From: Cognatilysobacter xinjiangensis
GTDB lineage: Bacteria > Pseudomonadota > Gammaproteobacteria > Xanthomonadales > Xanthomonadaceae
Assembly (NCBI RefSeq): GCF_014651995.1
Contig: NZ_BMXY01000001.1
Location: 558,001-622,000 of the forward strand
DNA: 64,000 bases
Reading direction: 5' to 3'
The position numbers were made by a program, and so were the translations under genes. The number at the start of each line of letters is the position of its first letter. Positions within the stretch are counted from its first letter, which is position 1. Shown piece by piece: positions 28,301 through 37,600 of the stretch. The notes under the pieces are model-generated. The model had not been told where the DNA came from, ran no database searches, and was given only the letters and a program-made list of their open reading frames with translations.

Positions 28301-29151
28301 CGTCCAAGATCCCCGCGCTGTCGATCGACATCGACGACCTGCGCATCGGCTCGGCGCAGCTCGGCAACGCGCGCCTGCGTACGCGGCCCACGACGGCGGG
28401 CATGCGGCTCGAACAGTTCAGCGCACGCGGTCGCGCGCATCGCATCGACCTCGATGGCGACTGGACCGGGCGCGGTAGCGCGTCGCGCACGCGCCTGGCC
28501 GCGGTCGTGGCCAGCGACAACCTGGGGCTGCTGCTCGACGGCTTCGGCTTCGGCGGCCGCGTGGGCGGCGGCAAGGGCGACGTGCGCTTCGACGCCGCGT
28601 GGCCGGGCGCGCCGTCGGAATTCAGCCTCGGCGGGCTGCAGGGTTCGCTGGTGCTCGATGCGCGCGACGGGCGGCTGCTGGAGGTCGAGCCCGGTGCGGG
28701 CCGCGTGCTCGGCCTGCTGAGCCTTGCCGAATTGCCGCGCCGCCTCACGCTCGATTTCCGTGACTTCTTCGCCAAGGGTTTCAGCTTCAACCAGCTCGGC
28801 GGCCACGTGCAGTTCGGCGCCGGCCTCGCGCGCAGCGACGATTTCGCGATCAAGGGCCCCGCCGCCGACATCCGCATCCATGGCGCAGCCAACCTGCGAC
28901 AGCAGACCTTCGACCAGACGATCGAGGTACGCCCGAAGTCGGGCAACCTGCTGACCGCGGTCGGTGCACTCACCGCCGGGCCCGTCGGCGCGGCGATCGG
29001 TGCTGCGGCCAGCGCGGTGATGTCGAAGCCGCTCGGCCAGATCGGCGCCAAGACCTACCGCGTGACCGGCCCGTGGGCCGACCCGAAGGTCGAGGTGATG
29101 AGCCGCGACCAGACGCGCAGAGTCGCCGCCGCGCCGCCCAGCGCCGGTTGA
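25303..29151 (+). CDS. yhdP: YhdP family AsmA-like phospholipid transport protein
   Basis: A 1282-residue protein anchored by an N-terminal membrane helix (about 14-38), followed by a long beta-rich periplasmic region. Length and position between rng and tldD match E. coli YhdP (1266), a bridge-like protein that moves phospholipids to the outer membrane with TamB and YdbH. The C-terminal AsmA2 block is clear near FFAKGFSFNQLGGHVQF. It ends with GPWADPKVEVMSR. It starts with a GTG 18 nt after rng. An Ala/Thr/Arg-rich stretch near residues 970-1000 is probably a flexible insertion. Confidence 0.93.
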   Translation: MILRHARRAHVGLGYVIAAAVLGFALLLGLVSLALPLVAQHPAQVKGWLEHRTKQPVSFSGLTTHWTRVGPLIELKDLRIGEGDAGIAIGDAELLASVYMGLLPGHAFTEVRLRGLDLTLERSDDGTWDVRGLPGQTDLDPDADPFGALESLGELHVIDGRLAVVAPAYGIDTEIPRVDLRLRVDGPRVRAGVRAWPRKGAAPVDGALDFNRDSGDGRAYVGAADIDLRDWTSVLHAGGVRAVGGRGNARVWAELKGERVARITAKGTIGGVTLDGADLDGAVPRVVFDRVDVLGDWRKRGTRWTVALPTLRVEQGESKRVLDGLSLAGDGGFELAARHVDIAPLLQAAALTERLPAGTRRWIRGARPAGLVDDLRVASRRGRVDVDARLASVGFERLGTAPGLSGIAGQLSGDVDGLQLDFDPKSAIRFSWPQAFGPDHVVHLTGRTGVWREGAGWRVGTRALHIGGVGYSADVRGGLLWQGDGTRPFIDIAADIGSTRVPVAKRFWVRHVMAPTVVKWLDDGLVAGRVENGRAVVVGDLDDWPFRKHEGSFEARGRVVDATVKFLPDWPAAQDVNLDVMFDGTGFDVAGSGRVGQVRLPVLTASIDDYGHGALKVGAQGDTDAAKLLDVVRASGLRAMQPETVDALAASGPARVDFGLEMPLGRHAPTAIRGGVDLRGAMLSDRRWNLRFDDVRGRARYDQHGFTAAKLAVRHGGQPGELALRAGQGHVRSAGNAFEGDVGASFDIDELLARAPEMNWLEPYVAGRSGWTVGIVVPQGKGSVAARLQLRSNLVGTSLDLPAPLRKPAPQALAAQVDTPLPLGSGEVRVSLGDLVGVRARTDRGRTGVRVVLGEGEVAEPAPASGLVATGRAAQFDALDWIAFARGGERGGGAGLSLQKVDVTAARLSMLGGQFGETRLQVAPSAGGALTVRAEGASLAGGVTVPDNGAITGRFGRVFWKGAPEGFVAASATSARATPAATRRGTATRASAATAASVDPSKIPALSIDIDDLRIGSAQLGNARLRTRPTTAGMRLEQFSARGRAHRIDLDGDWTGRGSASRTRLAAVVASDNLGLLLDGFGFGGRVGGGKGDVRFDAAWPGAPSEFSLGGLQGSLVLDARDGRLLEVEPGAGRVLGLLSLAELPRRLTLDFRDFFAKGFSFNQLGGHVQFGAGLARSDDFAIKGPAADIRIHGAANLRQQTFDQTIEVRPKSGNLLTAVGALTAGPVGAAIGAAASAVMSKPLGQIGAKTYRVTGPWADPKVEVMSRDQTRRVAAAPPSAG

Positions 29152-29178
29152 GGCCGCTCACGACGGCCCGCATATAGT
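29148..29178 (+). promoter_or_regulatory. Candidate sigma70 promoter for tldD
   Basis: TTGAGG (29148-29153) and TATAGT (29173-29178) form a plausible -35/-10 pair with a 19-nt spacer, slightly long. The -35 overlaps the yhdP stop codon. Transcription would begin near 29185, after the upstream in-frame start at 29182, which supports the ATG at 29221 as the tldD start. Confidence 0.4.
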
Positions 29179-29220
29179 CGGATGGATGCACGCGTCCGCC
29201 GCTTTCCAGATGGAACCACG

Positions 29221-30675
29221 ATGACGACTTTGCTCCAGACCGCCGAATCCCGTCTGCTCGTGCCTGCCGGGCTCGACATGGCCTCGCTCGACCGCGCGCT
29301 CGGCGCGCTCGTCGGCCCCGGCGTCGATTACGGCGACCTGTATTTCCAGCATGCGCGGCGCGAGAGCTGGACGGTGGAAGACGGCATCGTCAAGGACGGT
29401 GCGCACTCGATCGAGCAGGGCGTCGGCGTGCGTGCGATCAGCGGCGAGAAGACCGGTTTCGCGTATTCGGACGAGATCGATTCGCGTGCGCTGCTCGAGG
29501 CCTCGACATCGGCACGCGCGATTTCCAAGGGCACCGTCGTCGGCGGCGAGCTGGCGAAGGACCGTCCGCTGGTGCGCGGCTCGGGCCGTGCGCTGTACGC
29601 CGCGTTCGATCCCATCGACGCGCTCGCCAACGAGGAGAAGGTGGAGGCGCTGCGCCGCATCGACCGCCTGCTGCGCGCCGCGGATCCGCGCGTGAGGCAG
29701 GTGACGGTGAGCCTGTCCGGCGGCGTCGACACCGTGCTGGTCGCGCGCAGCGACGGCCTCGTGTCGGCCGACGTGCGCCCGCTGGTGCGCCTTAACGTGC
29801 AGGTGATCGTCGAGCAGAACGGCCGTCGCGAGCAGGGTTACGCGGGCGGCGGCGGGCGTTACGGCTATGCCGAGCTGCTCGGCGGCGAGCGCCCCGAGCA
29901 CCTTGCGCGCGAGGCGCTGCGCCAGGCGCTGGTGAATCTCGAGGCCGTCGATGCGCCCGCGGGCGTAATGCCCGTGGTGCTCGGCAGCGGCTGGCCCGGG
30001 GTGCTGCTGCACGAGGCGGTGGGCCACGGTCTCGAAGGCGACTTCAACCGCAAGGGCACATCGACGTACGCGGGCCGCATCGGCCAGCGCGTGGCCTCGC
30101 CGGGCGTCACCATCGTCGACGACGGCACGCTGGAAGGGCGCCGCGGCTCGCTCAACATCGACGACGAGGGCACGCCGACGAACTGCACGACGCTGATCGA
30201 GGACGGCGTGCTGGTGGGCTACATGCAGGATTCGCTCAACGCGCGTCTGATGGGCATGGCGCCGACGGGCAACGGGCGCCGCGAATCGTTCGCGCACCTG
30301 GTCATGCCGCGCATGACCAATACCTACATGCTCGCCGGCCCGCACGATCCCGAGGAAATGATCCGCTCGGTCAAGCGCGGCCTGTACGCGGTGAACTTCG
30401 GCGGCGGGCAGGTCGACATCACGTCGGGCAAGTACGTGTTCTCCGCGACTGAGGCCTACATGATCGAGGACGGACGCGTGACCACGCCGGTCAAGGGCGC
30501 GATGCTGATCGGCAATGGCCCGGAAACGATGCAGAAGGTCCGGATGATCGGAAACGACCTCGCACTCGACGAGGGCGTCGGCGTCTGCGGCAAGGACGGG
30601 CAGAGCGTGCCCGTCGGCGTCGGGCAGCCGTCGCTGCTGATCGAGGGGATCACCGTGGGCGGCACGAAGGCCTGA
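29221..30675 (+). CDS. tldD: Metalloprotease TldD
   Basis: A 484-residue TldD subunit. With TldE (PmbA) it forms a hetero-oligomeric zinc protease that cleaves unfolded peptides and matures microcin-type peptides. The catalytic zinc motif HEAVGH (264-269) is intact within [13 protein letters not shown]. The partner gene pmbA lies only 0.7 kb downstream in the same direction. The ATG at 29221 has GGAA upstream and follows the candidate promoter; the in-frame start at 29182 is less likely. The natural substrate in this organism is unknown, since no peptide precursor gene was seen nearby. Confidence 0.96.
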   Translation: MTTLLQTAESRLLVPAGLDMASLDRALGALVGPGVDYGDLYFQHARRESWTVEDGIVKDGAHSIEQGVGVRAISGEKTGFAYSDEIDSRALLEASTSARAISKGTVVGGELAKDRPLVRGSGRALYAAFDPIDALANEEKVEALRRIDRLLRAADPRVRQVTVSLSGGVDTVLVARSDGLVSADVRPLVRLNVQVIVEQNGRREQGYAGGGGRYGYAELLGGERPEHLAREALRQALVNLEAVDAPAGVMPVVLGSGWPGVLLHEAVGHGLEGDFNRKGTSTYAGRIGQRVASPGVTIVDDGTLEGRRGSLNIDDEGTPTNCTTLIEDGVLVGYMQDSLNARLMGMAPTGNGRRESFAHLVMPRMTNTYMLAGPHDPEEMIRSVKRGLYAVNFGGGQVDITSGKYVFSATEAYMIEDGRVTTPVKGAMLIGNGPETMQKVRMIGNDLALDEGVGVCGKDGQSVPVGVGQPSLLIEGITVGGTKA

Positions 30676-30691
30676 GCCGCGGCGTGGTGCG

Positions 30692-31267
30692 TCACTCGTC
30701 GCTGTCGTCGAACTCGATGTCGGACCCGTCCGAGTCCTCGTCCGCGGGCGTGCCGAGCATCACCGCGCGCAGCTCGCGGAACAGCTCGCGGAACGCGCGG
30801 GGCGGCTTGTTGCGCTTGCGCTCGTCGAGTGCGTTGCGCACGAGCTGGCGCAGGCGCTGGCGGTCGGCATCGGGATGCAGGTCCAGCAGCTCGGCAAGCG
30901 CCGCGTCGCCGTCCTCCAGCAGCTTCGTGCGCCAGGCCTCGACGCGATGCAGTGCCGCCGCTTCAGCGCGCGAGGCATCGCTCTTCTCGTCCAGCGCGTC
31001 GCGCATGGCCTGCAGCTCGGCCTCGTCCAGCTTGCGCATCTGCTTGGCGAGGAACGCCAGCTGGCGCTTGCGCGCGATGTTGGAGGTGATGCGACGGGTG
31101 TCCTCGATGTGCGGGATCGTCGACTCGGGCACCGGCACGCGCGACATCTGCGCGGGCGTCAGTTCCACCAGCGCCTTCGCCAGCTCCAGCACGTCGAGCG
31201 CGTCCCGCCGCCTCTGGCTGCGGCTGGGGCCAAGGAATTCACCGCTCTCTTCGTCGCGACCACGCAT
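30692..31267 (-). CDS. darP: Dual-action ribosomal maturation protein DarP (YjgA)
   Basis: A 191-residue charged, helical protein that helps late 50S subunit assembly. It opens [11 protein letters not shown], the usual start in xanthomonads. The alternative ATG two codons earlier cannot be excluded. Conserved blocks include [37 protein letters not shown]-type and the [24 protein letters not shown]-type helix. It is divergent from pmbA, its common neighbour, and convergent with tldD (16-nt gap). Confidence 0.94.
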   Translation of the reverse strand: MRGRDEESGEFLGPSRSQRRRDALDVLELAKALVELTPAQMSRVPVPESTIPHIEDTRRITSNIARKRQLAFLAKQMRKLDEAELQAMRDALDEKSDASRAEAAALHRVEAWRTKLLEDGDAALAELLDLHPDADRQRLRQLVRNALDERKRNKPPRAFRELFRELRAVMLGTPADEDSDGSDIEFDDSDE

Positions 31268-31351
31268 CGTCATAATCCCGCGCGCGACCTGCGTCGCGAC
31301 GCCTTGCACCGCCCGCGCACGATCGCGGACACGAGCACGAAGGATAAGTCA

Positions 31352-32731
31352 TTGAACGCCACCACCACTTCGCCCGTCCTCCACGACGACAGCATCGAGC
31401 GCCTCGGCGCGCTCGCTGGACTCTCGGAGCGCCTGCTCGACCTCGCGCGCGACCGCGGTGCCACGCAGGCGGAGGTGAGCTGCTCGGAGGAGGCCGGTCT
31501 AAGCGTCTCGGTGCGTATGGGCGAGGTGGAGACGGTCGAATCCACCCGTGACCGCGGCATCGCCGTCACCGTGTATTTCGGCCAGCGCAAGGGCAGCGCG
31601 AGTACGGCGGACCTGCGCGAGGAGAGCCTGGTGGCGACGGTCGAGCAGGCCTGCGCGATCGCGAAATACACCGAGGACGACCCCGCCGCGGGCCTCGCCG
31701 ACGCCGAGCTGATGGCGCGCGAGGTGCGCGAATTCGATGCCTGGCATCCGTGGTCCATCGACGCGGATCGCGCGATCGACCTCGCGCTCGCCTGCGAGCA
31801 GGCCGGGCGCGATGCGGACGCGCGCGTGGAGAATTCCGACGGCGCGTCGCTCAGCAGCGGCCGCAGCCTGTCGGTCTACGCCAACTCGCACGGCTTCGTC
31901 GGCCGCGAGCGTGGCACGCAGCATTCGCTTGGATGCGCGCTCATCGCCGGCCGCGGGGACGCGATGCAGCGCGACGGCTGGTACAGCTTCGGGTTGTCGT
32001 CGAACGACCTCGAATCGCCGGCCGCGATCGGCCGCCGCGCCGCCGAGCGCGCCGTGGGTCGCCTCTCGCCGCGCCAGCTGCGCACGGGCGAGTACCCGGT
32101 GGTGTTCGCGGCGGAAGTCGCGCGCTCGCTGGTCGGGCATCTGCTGGGCGCGGTGTCGGGCGGCGCGCTGTATCGCGGCGCGAGCTTCCTCGTCGGCACG
32201 ATGGGCACGCAGCTGTTCCCGTCGTGGCTGTCGATCCACGAGCGGCCCTTCATGCCGCGCGGCCTGCGCTCGTCGTCCTTCGACGCGGAGGGCGTGGCGA
32301 CGCGCGAATCGGCGCTGGTCGAGAACGGCGTGCTGCAGCGCTACGTGCTGGGCAGCTATTCGGCGCGCAAGCTCGGCCTGGAGACGACCGCGAACGCGGG
32401 CGGCGTGCATAACCTCGAGGTGTCGCCCAACGCCGACGGCGTCGATGCCGTGCTCGCCGCGATGGGCAGCGGCCTGCTGGTCACCGAGCTGATGGGCCAC
32501 GGCGCCAACACGACGACCGGCGACTACTCGCGCGGCGCGGGCGGTTTCTGGGTCGAGGACGGCCGCATCCAGTACCCGGTCGACGGCGTGACCGTCGCCG
32601 GCCATCTCGGGGAGATGTTCCGCCGCATCGAGGCGGTCGGCGCCGACGTCGACCGGCGCTCGCACATCCGCACCGGCTCGATCCTCGTGGGCCGCATGAC
32701 GGTGGCGGGCGAGGTGACGGATGGCGGTTGA
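31352..32731 (+). CDS. pmbA: TldD partner protein PmbA/TldE
   Basis: A 459-residue TldE subunit, the non-zinc partner of TldD. It lacks the HExxxH motif, as expected. It starts with TTG, preceded by AAGGA at good spacing. The opening LNATTTSP followed by HDDSIERLGALAGL fits the family, and no ATG lies near. Conserved blocks are VSCSEEAGLSVSVRMGEVE-type near the N-terminus and GLLVTELMGHGANTTTGDYSRGAGGFWVE-type near the C-terminus. Divergent from darP with an 84-nt gap. Confidence 0.95.
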   Translation: MNATTTSPVLHDDSIERLGALAGLSERLLDLARDRGATQAEVSCSEEAGLSVSVRMGEVETVESTRDRGIAVTVYFGQRKGSASTADLREESLVATVEQACAIAKYTEDDPAAGLADAELMAREVREFDAWHPWSIDADRAIDLALACEQAGRDADARVENSDGASLSSGRSLSVYANSHGFVGRERGTQHSLGCALIAGRGDAMQRDGWYSFGLSSNDLESPAAIGRRAAERAVGRLSPRQLRTGEYPVVFAAEVARSLVGHLLGAVSGGALYRGASFLVGTMGTQLFPSWLSIHERPFMPRGLRSSSFDAEGVATRESALVENGVLQRYVLGSYSARKLGLETTANAGGVHNLEVSPNADGVDAVLAAMGSGLLVTELMGHGANTTTGDYSRGAGGFWVEDGRIQYPVDGVTVAGHLGEMFRRIEAVGADVDRRSHIRTGSILVGRMTVAGEVTDGG

Positions 32732-32793
32732 CCTGCGCATGCGGGTGAAGCGAGAGTGAACGCTGAATCGACTTCATCCGCAGGAGCAGCGTC

Positions 32794-33246
32794 ATGAGCG
32801 ACATCCCCGAAACCCCCGGCGACGCCACGCCCCCGCCGCCCTACACGGCGCCTAACAACCATGCGAGCGGCCGCTCCGCCGAGGAGCGCCAGTGGGCGAT
32901 GTTCGCGCACCTCTCCGCACTGGTCGGCGGCCTGGTGACCGCGGGCTGGGCGGCGAGCCTCGGCTGCATCATCGGCCCGCTGGTCATCTGGATGATGAAG
33001 AAGGAAACCATGCCCTTCGTCGACGACCAGGGCAAGGAAGCGCTGAACTTCAACATCACCGTCGGCATCGTGTTCCTGGTGCTCTGGGTGCTGACGTTCA
33101 TGACCCTCGGCATCGGCATCCTGCTGACCGGCCCGCTGATGCTGATCGTCGGCCTGGCCTGGCTGGTGGTCACGATCATCGCGGCGATCAAGGCCAACGA
33201 AGGCGTCGCCTATCGTTATCCGTTCGCGCTGCGCCTCGTGAAGTAA
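32794..33246 (+). CDS. DUF4870 family membrane protein
   Basis: A 150-residue protein with a proline-rich N-terminal tail (about 1-30) and three to four membrane segments. It matches DUF4870 (Tic20-like), with the hallmark FVDDQGKEALNFN between the first two hydrophobic segments. AGGAG lies 7 nt before the ATG. It ends at a strong terminator shared with ispA. Function unknown. Confidence 0.87.
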   Translation: MSDIPETPGDATPPPPYTAPNNHASGRSAEERQWAMFAHLSALVGGLVTAGWAASLGCIIGPLVIWMMKKETMPFVDDQGKEALNFNITVGIVFLVLWVLTFMTLGIGILLTGPLMLIVGLAWLVVTIIAAIKANEGVAYRYPFALRLVK

Positions 33247-33263
33247 GCGCGGCGACCTCGAAG

Positions 33264-33291
33264 AAAAAGCCCGGCTCCCGCCGGGCTTTTT
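33264..33291. terminator. Bidirectional rho-independent terminator between the DUF4870 gene and ispA
   Basis: An 11-bp stem with five A on the left arm and five T on the right, loop CTCCCG, lies between two convergent genes and suits both. Confidence 0.92.
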
Positions 33292-33298
33292 CGTTGGG

Positions 33299-34177
33299 TC
33301 AGTGGTTGCGTTCCACCGCCAGCCTTCCGAGCGCGGACAGCGCCGCCGCGCGTTCGCCGAAACCGGCCAGCGCGTCGTCCATTTCCCCGACGAGCGCCGA
33401 AAGCCGCGCCTTCGAGGCATCGAGGCCGATCAGCGACGGGAACGTCGCCTTGTCCTGCTCCGCATCCTTGCCGGCGGTCTTGCCAAGCTGCGCGGTATCG
33501 GCCTCTATGTCGAGGATGTCGTCGCGCACCTGGAAGGCGAGGCCGAGGGCGTCGGCGAAGCGATCGAGCCGTGCGAGCGCGTCCGCATCCGCACGACCGC
33601 ACAGTGCGCCCATGCGGACCGACGCGCGGATCAGCGCGCCGGTCTTCATCGCATGCAGGCGCTCCAGCGCGCGCAGGTCGACCGACTCGCGACTGCCCGT
33701 CGCATCGACGTCGAGTGCCTGGCCGCCGCACATACCGGCGGCGCCCGAGGCGCGCGCGAGCGTGCGCACGAGCTCGACGGCGCTCGCCGGATCGACCGCC
33801 GCCCGCGTAAGCACGTCGAAGGCGAGCGACTGCAGCGCGTCGCCGGCGAGTACGGCGGTGGCCTCGTCGAAGGCGACATGCACGGTCGGCTGGCCGCGGC
33901 GCAGCGCGTCGTCGTCCATCGACGGCAGGTCGTCGTGCACCAGCGAGTAGGCGTGGATCAGTTCGACCGCGACGGCGGCCGACAGCAACGCCTCGTCGTC
34001 GGCATCGAAAAGCGCGCCGCTGGCGAGCACCAGCAGCGGGCGCATGCGCTTGCCGCCCAGCAGCACCGCATGGCGCATCGCGGCGCGCAGGCGCGGCGGG
34101 CTGTCGTCGAGGTCGAGCGCCCGTTCCAGCTCGGCGTCGATGAGGCCGCGCCAGGCCTCCAGGCGCGTGTCAGGCAT
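33299..34177 (-). CDS. ispA: Farnesyl diphosphate synthase
   Basis: A 292-residue trans-prenyltransferase that condenses IPP and DMAPP/GPP to farnesyl diphosphate, feeding UppS and quinone synthesis. The two Asp-rich motifs are intact: DDLPSMDDD (82-90) and DDILD (219-223). It overlaps the end of xseB by 8 nt, so the two are coupled. In many relatives dxs follows ispA; here the terminator follows instead. Confidence 0.96.
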   Translation of the reverse strand: MPDTRLEAWRGLIDAELERALDLDDSPPRLRAAMRHAVLLGGKRMRPLLVLASGALFDADDEALLSAAVAVELIHAYSLVHDDLPSMDDDALRRGQPTVHVAFDEATAVLAGDALQSLAFDVLTRAAVDPASAVELVRTLARASGAAGMCGGQALDVDATGSRESVDLRALERLHAMKTGALIRASVRMGALCGRADADALARLDRFADALGLAFQVRDDILDIEADTAQLGKTAGKDAEQDKATFPSLIGLDASKARLSALVGEMDDALAGFGERAAALSALGRLAVERNH

Positions 34178-34433
34178 CGGGTACGGCGGCGTGCGGGTAC
34201 GGCTGGGCGCCAGCGGGATCCTGCGGATCGGTCAGCAGGCGCACGCGCATCTCGGCTTCCTCGAGCGCGGTCTGGCAGCGGCGGTAGAGACCGACGCCCT
34301 GCTCGTAGGCGGCGAGCGATTCGTCGAGCGACATGTCGCCCTGTTCCATGCGCTCGACCAGCTGCTCGAGCGCATCGAGCGAGCGTTCGAAATCGGCGAC
34401 GGGCGAGGGTTCGGGCGTGTCTTTTCGCGGCAT
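34170..34433 (-). CDS. xseB: Exodeoxyribonuclease VII small subunit
   Basis: An 87-residue helical protein with the family motif [20 protein letters not shown] and [15 protein letters not shown]. It pairs with XseA to degrade single-stranded DNA; xseA is not in this window. Position directly before ispA is conserved. Confidence 0.95.
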   Translation of the reverse strand: MPRKDTPEPSPVADFERSLDALEQLVERMEQGDMSLDESLAAYEQGVGLYRRCQTALEEAEMRVRLLTDPQDPAGAQPYPHAAVPDA

Positions 34434-34512
34434 GGGCGAAGTGTGGCGGCGGGCGCCGGGGGGGTCAATGCGACGGGAGTGTGGCGGGCGGACGGTCGCG
34501 CCACGGTGATGC

Positions 34513-35802
34513 TCAGGCGCCGGGCGGGCGTATCCATGCGAGACGGCTGCCTGCGGCAGCGAGTTCCTCGCCGAAGCTGCCGGCGACGACGATATCGCCG
34601 GCCGCGAGTACGTCGTCGCCGCGCACCAGCAGCGGCAGGTGCTCGCGGGTCCACGGCGGCACGCGGAGGTCCTGCAGCACGTGCTTCAGTGCGTGGCCAT
34701 GCGAGCGACCTGCAAGGCGGATGCGCTCGCCGCCCCGGCGGGCCCGGATGCGAACCGGGGCCGGGAGCAGGTGCGAGGGCTCCAGCGTCAGCACGCCGCC
34801 ATCGGGCAGCCCGATCGGCGCGCCGCCGTCCCATTCCAGATCAAGCGCCGGGTCGAGCGGCGCGCTCGCGGAGGCGGCATGCAGCCACCCGCGCCAGCTG
34901 CGTACGACGGCGCCATGCCATTGGAAGCGGGCGGTCGCATCGTCGCGGGGCGCGAGCAGGTCGGACTCGATGCGGCGCAGGCCTTCGGCCGGCAGCGGTG
35001 GCAGGCGGAGCGCGTGCATCCACGCTCGAAGCACGCGTGCGCGGCGAGCCGGCCGCAGGGCGAGTAACGCCTCGATCGACAAGGTGTCGGCGCGATCGGG
35101 CGTGCATGCGGACAGCGCCGTTTCATCGTCGGCGGAAAGAAGTCGCGCCGCATCGCGCGCGTGCATCGCCGAGGCGGCGAATGCGGCATCGGCATGCGGC
35201 CAGCGCTCGCGCAGCAGCGGCAGCACGTGGTGACGCAGGAAGTTGCGGTCGAGCGACGCGTCCTCGTTCGATGGATCGTCGATCCAGCGCAGCCCGCGGG
35301 CGCGTGCATAGCGCTCGATGCCCGAGCGCGACGCGTCCAGCCACGGACGCCACAGCCAGCCTGCAGCGAAAGCACGCAGCGGCGACATCGCGCCGAGTCC
35401 GTCGACGCCGGAGGCACGCAATGCGCGCAACAGGAACGTCTCGGCCTGGTCGTCGCGGTGATGGGCGAGGGCGAGGTACTCCCCGTGGCGCAGATGGCGC
35501 GCGAATGCCGCGTGGCGCGCGGCACGGGCCGCGCCCTCGCGGCCGAGGCCGTCGCCAACGACGTGCACAGGTTCGACACTGCAGCCGACGCCTAGCGCAT
35601 CGCAGGCCTGCAGGCAGTGCGCCGCCCAGTCGTCCGCGGCCGGATGCAGGCCATGGTGCACGTGCAGCGCACGCAGGCCGTGCGTGCGAACCCTGTCGTC
35701 CCTCGCGAGCGCATGCAACAGCGCCATCGAATCCATGCCGCCGCTCAGCGCGACGCAGACGGGCGCGGCGGCGATCGGCGAGAACGGTGGGGCGGTCGGC
35801 AT
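34513..35802 (-). CDS. tilS: tRNA(Ile)-lysidine synthetase
   Basis: A 429-residue PP-loop ATPase that adds lysine to C34 of tRNA-Ile(CAU), changing its reading from AUG to AUA. The PP-loop SGGMDS is at residues 20-25, followed by LHVHHGLHP and [13 protein letters not shown], both characteristic. C-terminal lysidine-synthetase domain is present (about 350-429). It stands 79 nt upstream of xseB in the same direction. Confidence 0.96.
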   Translation of the reverse strand: MPTAPPFSPIAAAPVCVALSGGMDSMALLHALARDDRVRTHGLRALHVHHGLHPAADDWAAHCLQACDALGVGCSVEPVHVVGDGLGREGAARAARHAAFARHLRHGEYLALAHHRDDQAETFLLRALRASGVDGLGAMSPLRAFAAGWLWRPWLDASRSGIERYARARGLRWIDDPSNEDASLDRNFLRHHVLPLLRERWPHADAAFAASAMHARDAARLLSADDETALSACTPDRADTLSIEALLALRPARRARVLRAWMHALRLPPLPAEGLRRIESDLLAPRDDATARFQWHGAVVRSWRGWLHAASASAPLDPALDLEWDGGAPIGLPDGGVLTLEPSHLLPAPVRIRARRGGERIRLAGRSHGHALKHVLQDLRVPPWTREHLPLLVRGDDVLAAGDIVVAGSFGEELAAAGSRLAWIRPPGA

Positions 35803-35836
35803 GCGTGGATGCTGACACGCGCGGCGAAAACGACGA

Positions 35837-35856
35837 AGCCCGCGTTTCCGCGGGCT
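35837..35856 (-). terminator. Terminator hairpin after the phosphate-binding-like gene
   Basis: A perfect 8-bp stem with a TTTC loop lies 28 nt past the stop on the minus strand, followed by a T-rich but interrupted stretch. It separates this gene from tilS. Confidence 0.6.
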
Positions 35857-35884
35857 CCGGCGTTCTGCACTGCAGGGCAGGGCG

Positions 35885-36292
35885 TCAGAACTTGTAGACG
35901 ACCTTCACCGAGCTGTCGACGGCACCGTCGGAGATGTAGCCGATGGCGCCGGGGTTGGAGGCGACCTTCGCCTTCACCGCCGCGTCGCCGTCGAGCTCCT
36001 TCGGCGCCTTGGCCTTGCCGGTGAACACCAGGCGCGACCAGTACGAGGCCAGCTCGGCGCCGGACTTGCCGAGCACTTCGCGCTCGAACTCGGCGCGGGT
36101 GGCGCCGCCCTTCTGGTAGACGACCACGGCGACGGCGCCGCCGATGGTGTCGTCGCGGCCGAGGAAGGCGCGCTTGACGGCTTCGGCGTTCATTGCCGTC
36201 GCGCGGCTCTGCGCCGACACCACGACCACGCCGGCCGAGGCCTGGAACGCGCAGCCGAGGACCAGCGCGCCGATCAGGAAACGAATCTTCAT
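35885..36292 (-). CDS. Small periplasmic phosphate-binding-like protein
   Basis: A 135-residue protein with a signal peptide (cleavage near ASA, residue 20). The mature part resembles one lobe of PstS-type phosphate-binding proteins, with NAEAVKRAFLG, REVLGKSGAELASYWSRLVFTG and NPGAIGYIS blocks. It is less than half the usual PstS length (about 320), so it is a short, one-lobe form and not a full ABC transporter receptor. No pstC, pstA or pstB is nearby. It starts 11 nt after a porin gene, so the two are probably cotranscribed. Function may be periplasmic binding or sensing; this is inferred. Confidence 0.82.
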   Translation of the reverse strand: MKIRFLIGALVLGCAFQASAGVVVVSAQSRATAMNAEAVKRAFLGRDDTIGGAVAVVVYQKGGATRAEFEREVLGKSGAELASYWSRLVFTGKAKAPKELDGDAAVKAKVASNPGAIGYISDGAVDSSVKVVYKF

Positions 36293-36303
36293 GTCGGTCT
36301 CCC

Positions 36304-37461
36304 TCAGAACGTGAACGACACGCCGGCCGACAGCAGGTCGCCGTCAGCAGTGCCCACGATGTCGCTGCGATAGCGCGTCCAGTCGGCCTTCAGCGCCACC
36401 TTGTCGGTGACGTCCCAGCGCACGCCGACGCTCTTGAACGACTCGTCGAGCTGCTGGTTGGCGAGCGAGGCGTACACCGGCCCGAAGAGCGGGCTGGTTG
36501 CCGGCAGGCCGGCGAGCGCTTCGCCGGCGATGCGGGCATCGCGACGGCCGTAGCTCACGTGCGGCATCACCGCGCCGAAGCGGTGGCCGACGGTCGCGTA
36601 CCAGTCGTGGCGGTCGACGCCGTCGAGCACGCTGTCGTCGACGCCGAACTCGGCGTACTCGCCGATCACCAGCCAGTCGGCGCGGTCGATGCGGAAGCCG
36701 AGGCTCTTGAAGCTGCCCTTGTCGGCGGAATAGTCGAGGCGCTCGGCGCGCGCGCCCTGGCCGTAGGCGTTGAGCGCCGTGGTGACCTGGTCGAGCGCGG
36801 TGCCCGTCACGGTGACGTTGCCCACGACGTAGGCCGCGCGCAGCGACAGCCACTCGTCGTACTCCATCTCCCAGCTCGCGCCGCGCACCTTCTGCAGCTT
36901 GGCGTCGACGCCGCTGTCGTGGCCGTAGATCTCGCCATCGAAGCGGCCCACGAAGGCCTGCGCCTGCGAGTACCACTTGCCCAAGTAGGCGTTGTGCGAC
37001 AGGTTGACCATGTCGGCGTTCGACCAGGGCTGGTTGTACATCGCCACCGGCGGGCGCACCCACGGATACGCCTGGCCGACGTCGAGGTAGTCGGAATAGC
37101 GGTAGAACGGAATGCGCTGCCGGCCGACCTTCGCCGAGAAGCCGTTGCCCAGCTTGGCGTTGAGGTAGGCCCAGGCCAGCTCGGGGTGGAAATCCTTCCT
37201 GCCCGAGGCCAGCACCTGCGCGGTGGCGCTCACGCGCTCGCCCAGGTCGGCGTCCATCTGCACGGCCACCAGCGAGTCGCGCTCGACGTTGAGGTCGTGG
37301 TCGTAGTTGTTGTCGTCGGCGGCGACCTGCGCGAAGCGCTCGCCCTCGTGGTTGGTCTGGCCGACCACGAACTGGCCGAACCCGCTGAAGCGGACTTCGG
37401 CCTGCGCGGACGTGGCCGCGCCCAGCGCCGCGACCAGCGCGACGTAAAGCACCTTCTTCAC
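36304..37461 (-). CDS. Outer-membrane porin-like beta-barrel protein
   Basis: A 385-residue protein with a signal peptide (VKKVLYVALVAALGAATS, then AQA) and alternating amphipathic strands throughout. It ends in VSFTF, with the C-terminal Phe needed for recognition by BamA. The GTG at 37461 is preferred because GGAG lies 7 nt upstream and the signal peptide starts there. The substrate is not evident. Its cotranscribed neighbour is phosphate-binding-like, which hints at an anion channel, but the sequence does not prove this. The 139-nt gap upstream, after accA, should hold the promoter. Confidence 0.85.
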   Translation of the reverse strand: MKKVLYVALVAALGAATSAQAEVRFSGFGQFVVGQTNHEGERFAQVAADDNNYDHDLNVERDSLVAVQMDADLGERVSATAQVLASGRKDFHPELAWAYLNAKLGNGFSAKVGRQRIPFYRYSDYLDVGQAYPWVRPPVAMYNQPWSNADMVNLSHNAYLGKWYSQAQAFVGRFDGEIYGHDSGVDAKLQKVRGASWEMEYDEWLSLRAAYVVGNVTVTGTALDQVTTALNAYGQGARAERLDYSADKGSFKSLGFRIDRADWLVIGEYAEFGVDDSVLDGVDRHDWYATVGHRFGAVMPHVSYGRRDARIAGEALAGLPATSPLFGPVYASLANQQLDESFKSVGVRWDVTDKVALKADWTRYRSDIVGTADGDLLSAGVSFTF

Positions 37462-37600
37462 TGCGTTCTCCGGAATCGAATGAACGGACGGCGCCCGCAT
37501 GGCGGCGTCCGGCGTCCCATTAACGACCCGGGCTCACACATCTTTAACGTTTGACGGCGCTCGCGGCGGAATCGTTCAGCGAGCGGCCGGTTACACGGAA

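Noticed and set aside
34456-34464. A run of seven G between xseB and tilS as a slippage site
   Set aside because: It lies in non-coding sequence between two intact genes, so frameshifting has no meaning there.
37501-37560. A possible Pho box upstream of the porin gene
   Set aside because: The region has repeated TCGTTAA/ACGTTAAA-like words but no convincing match to the paired CTGTCAT consensus.
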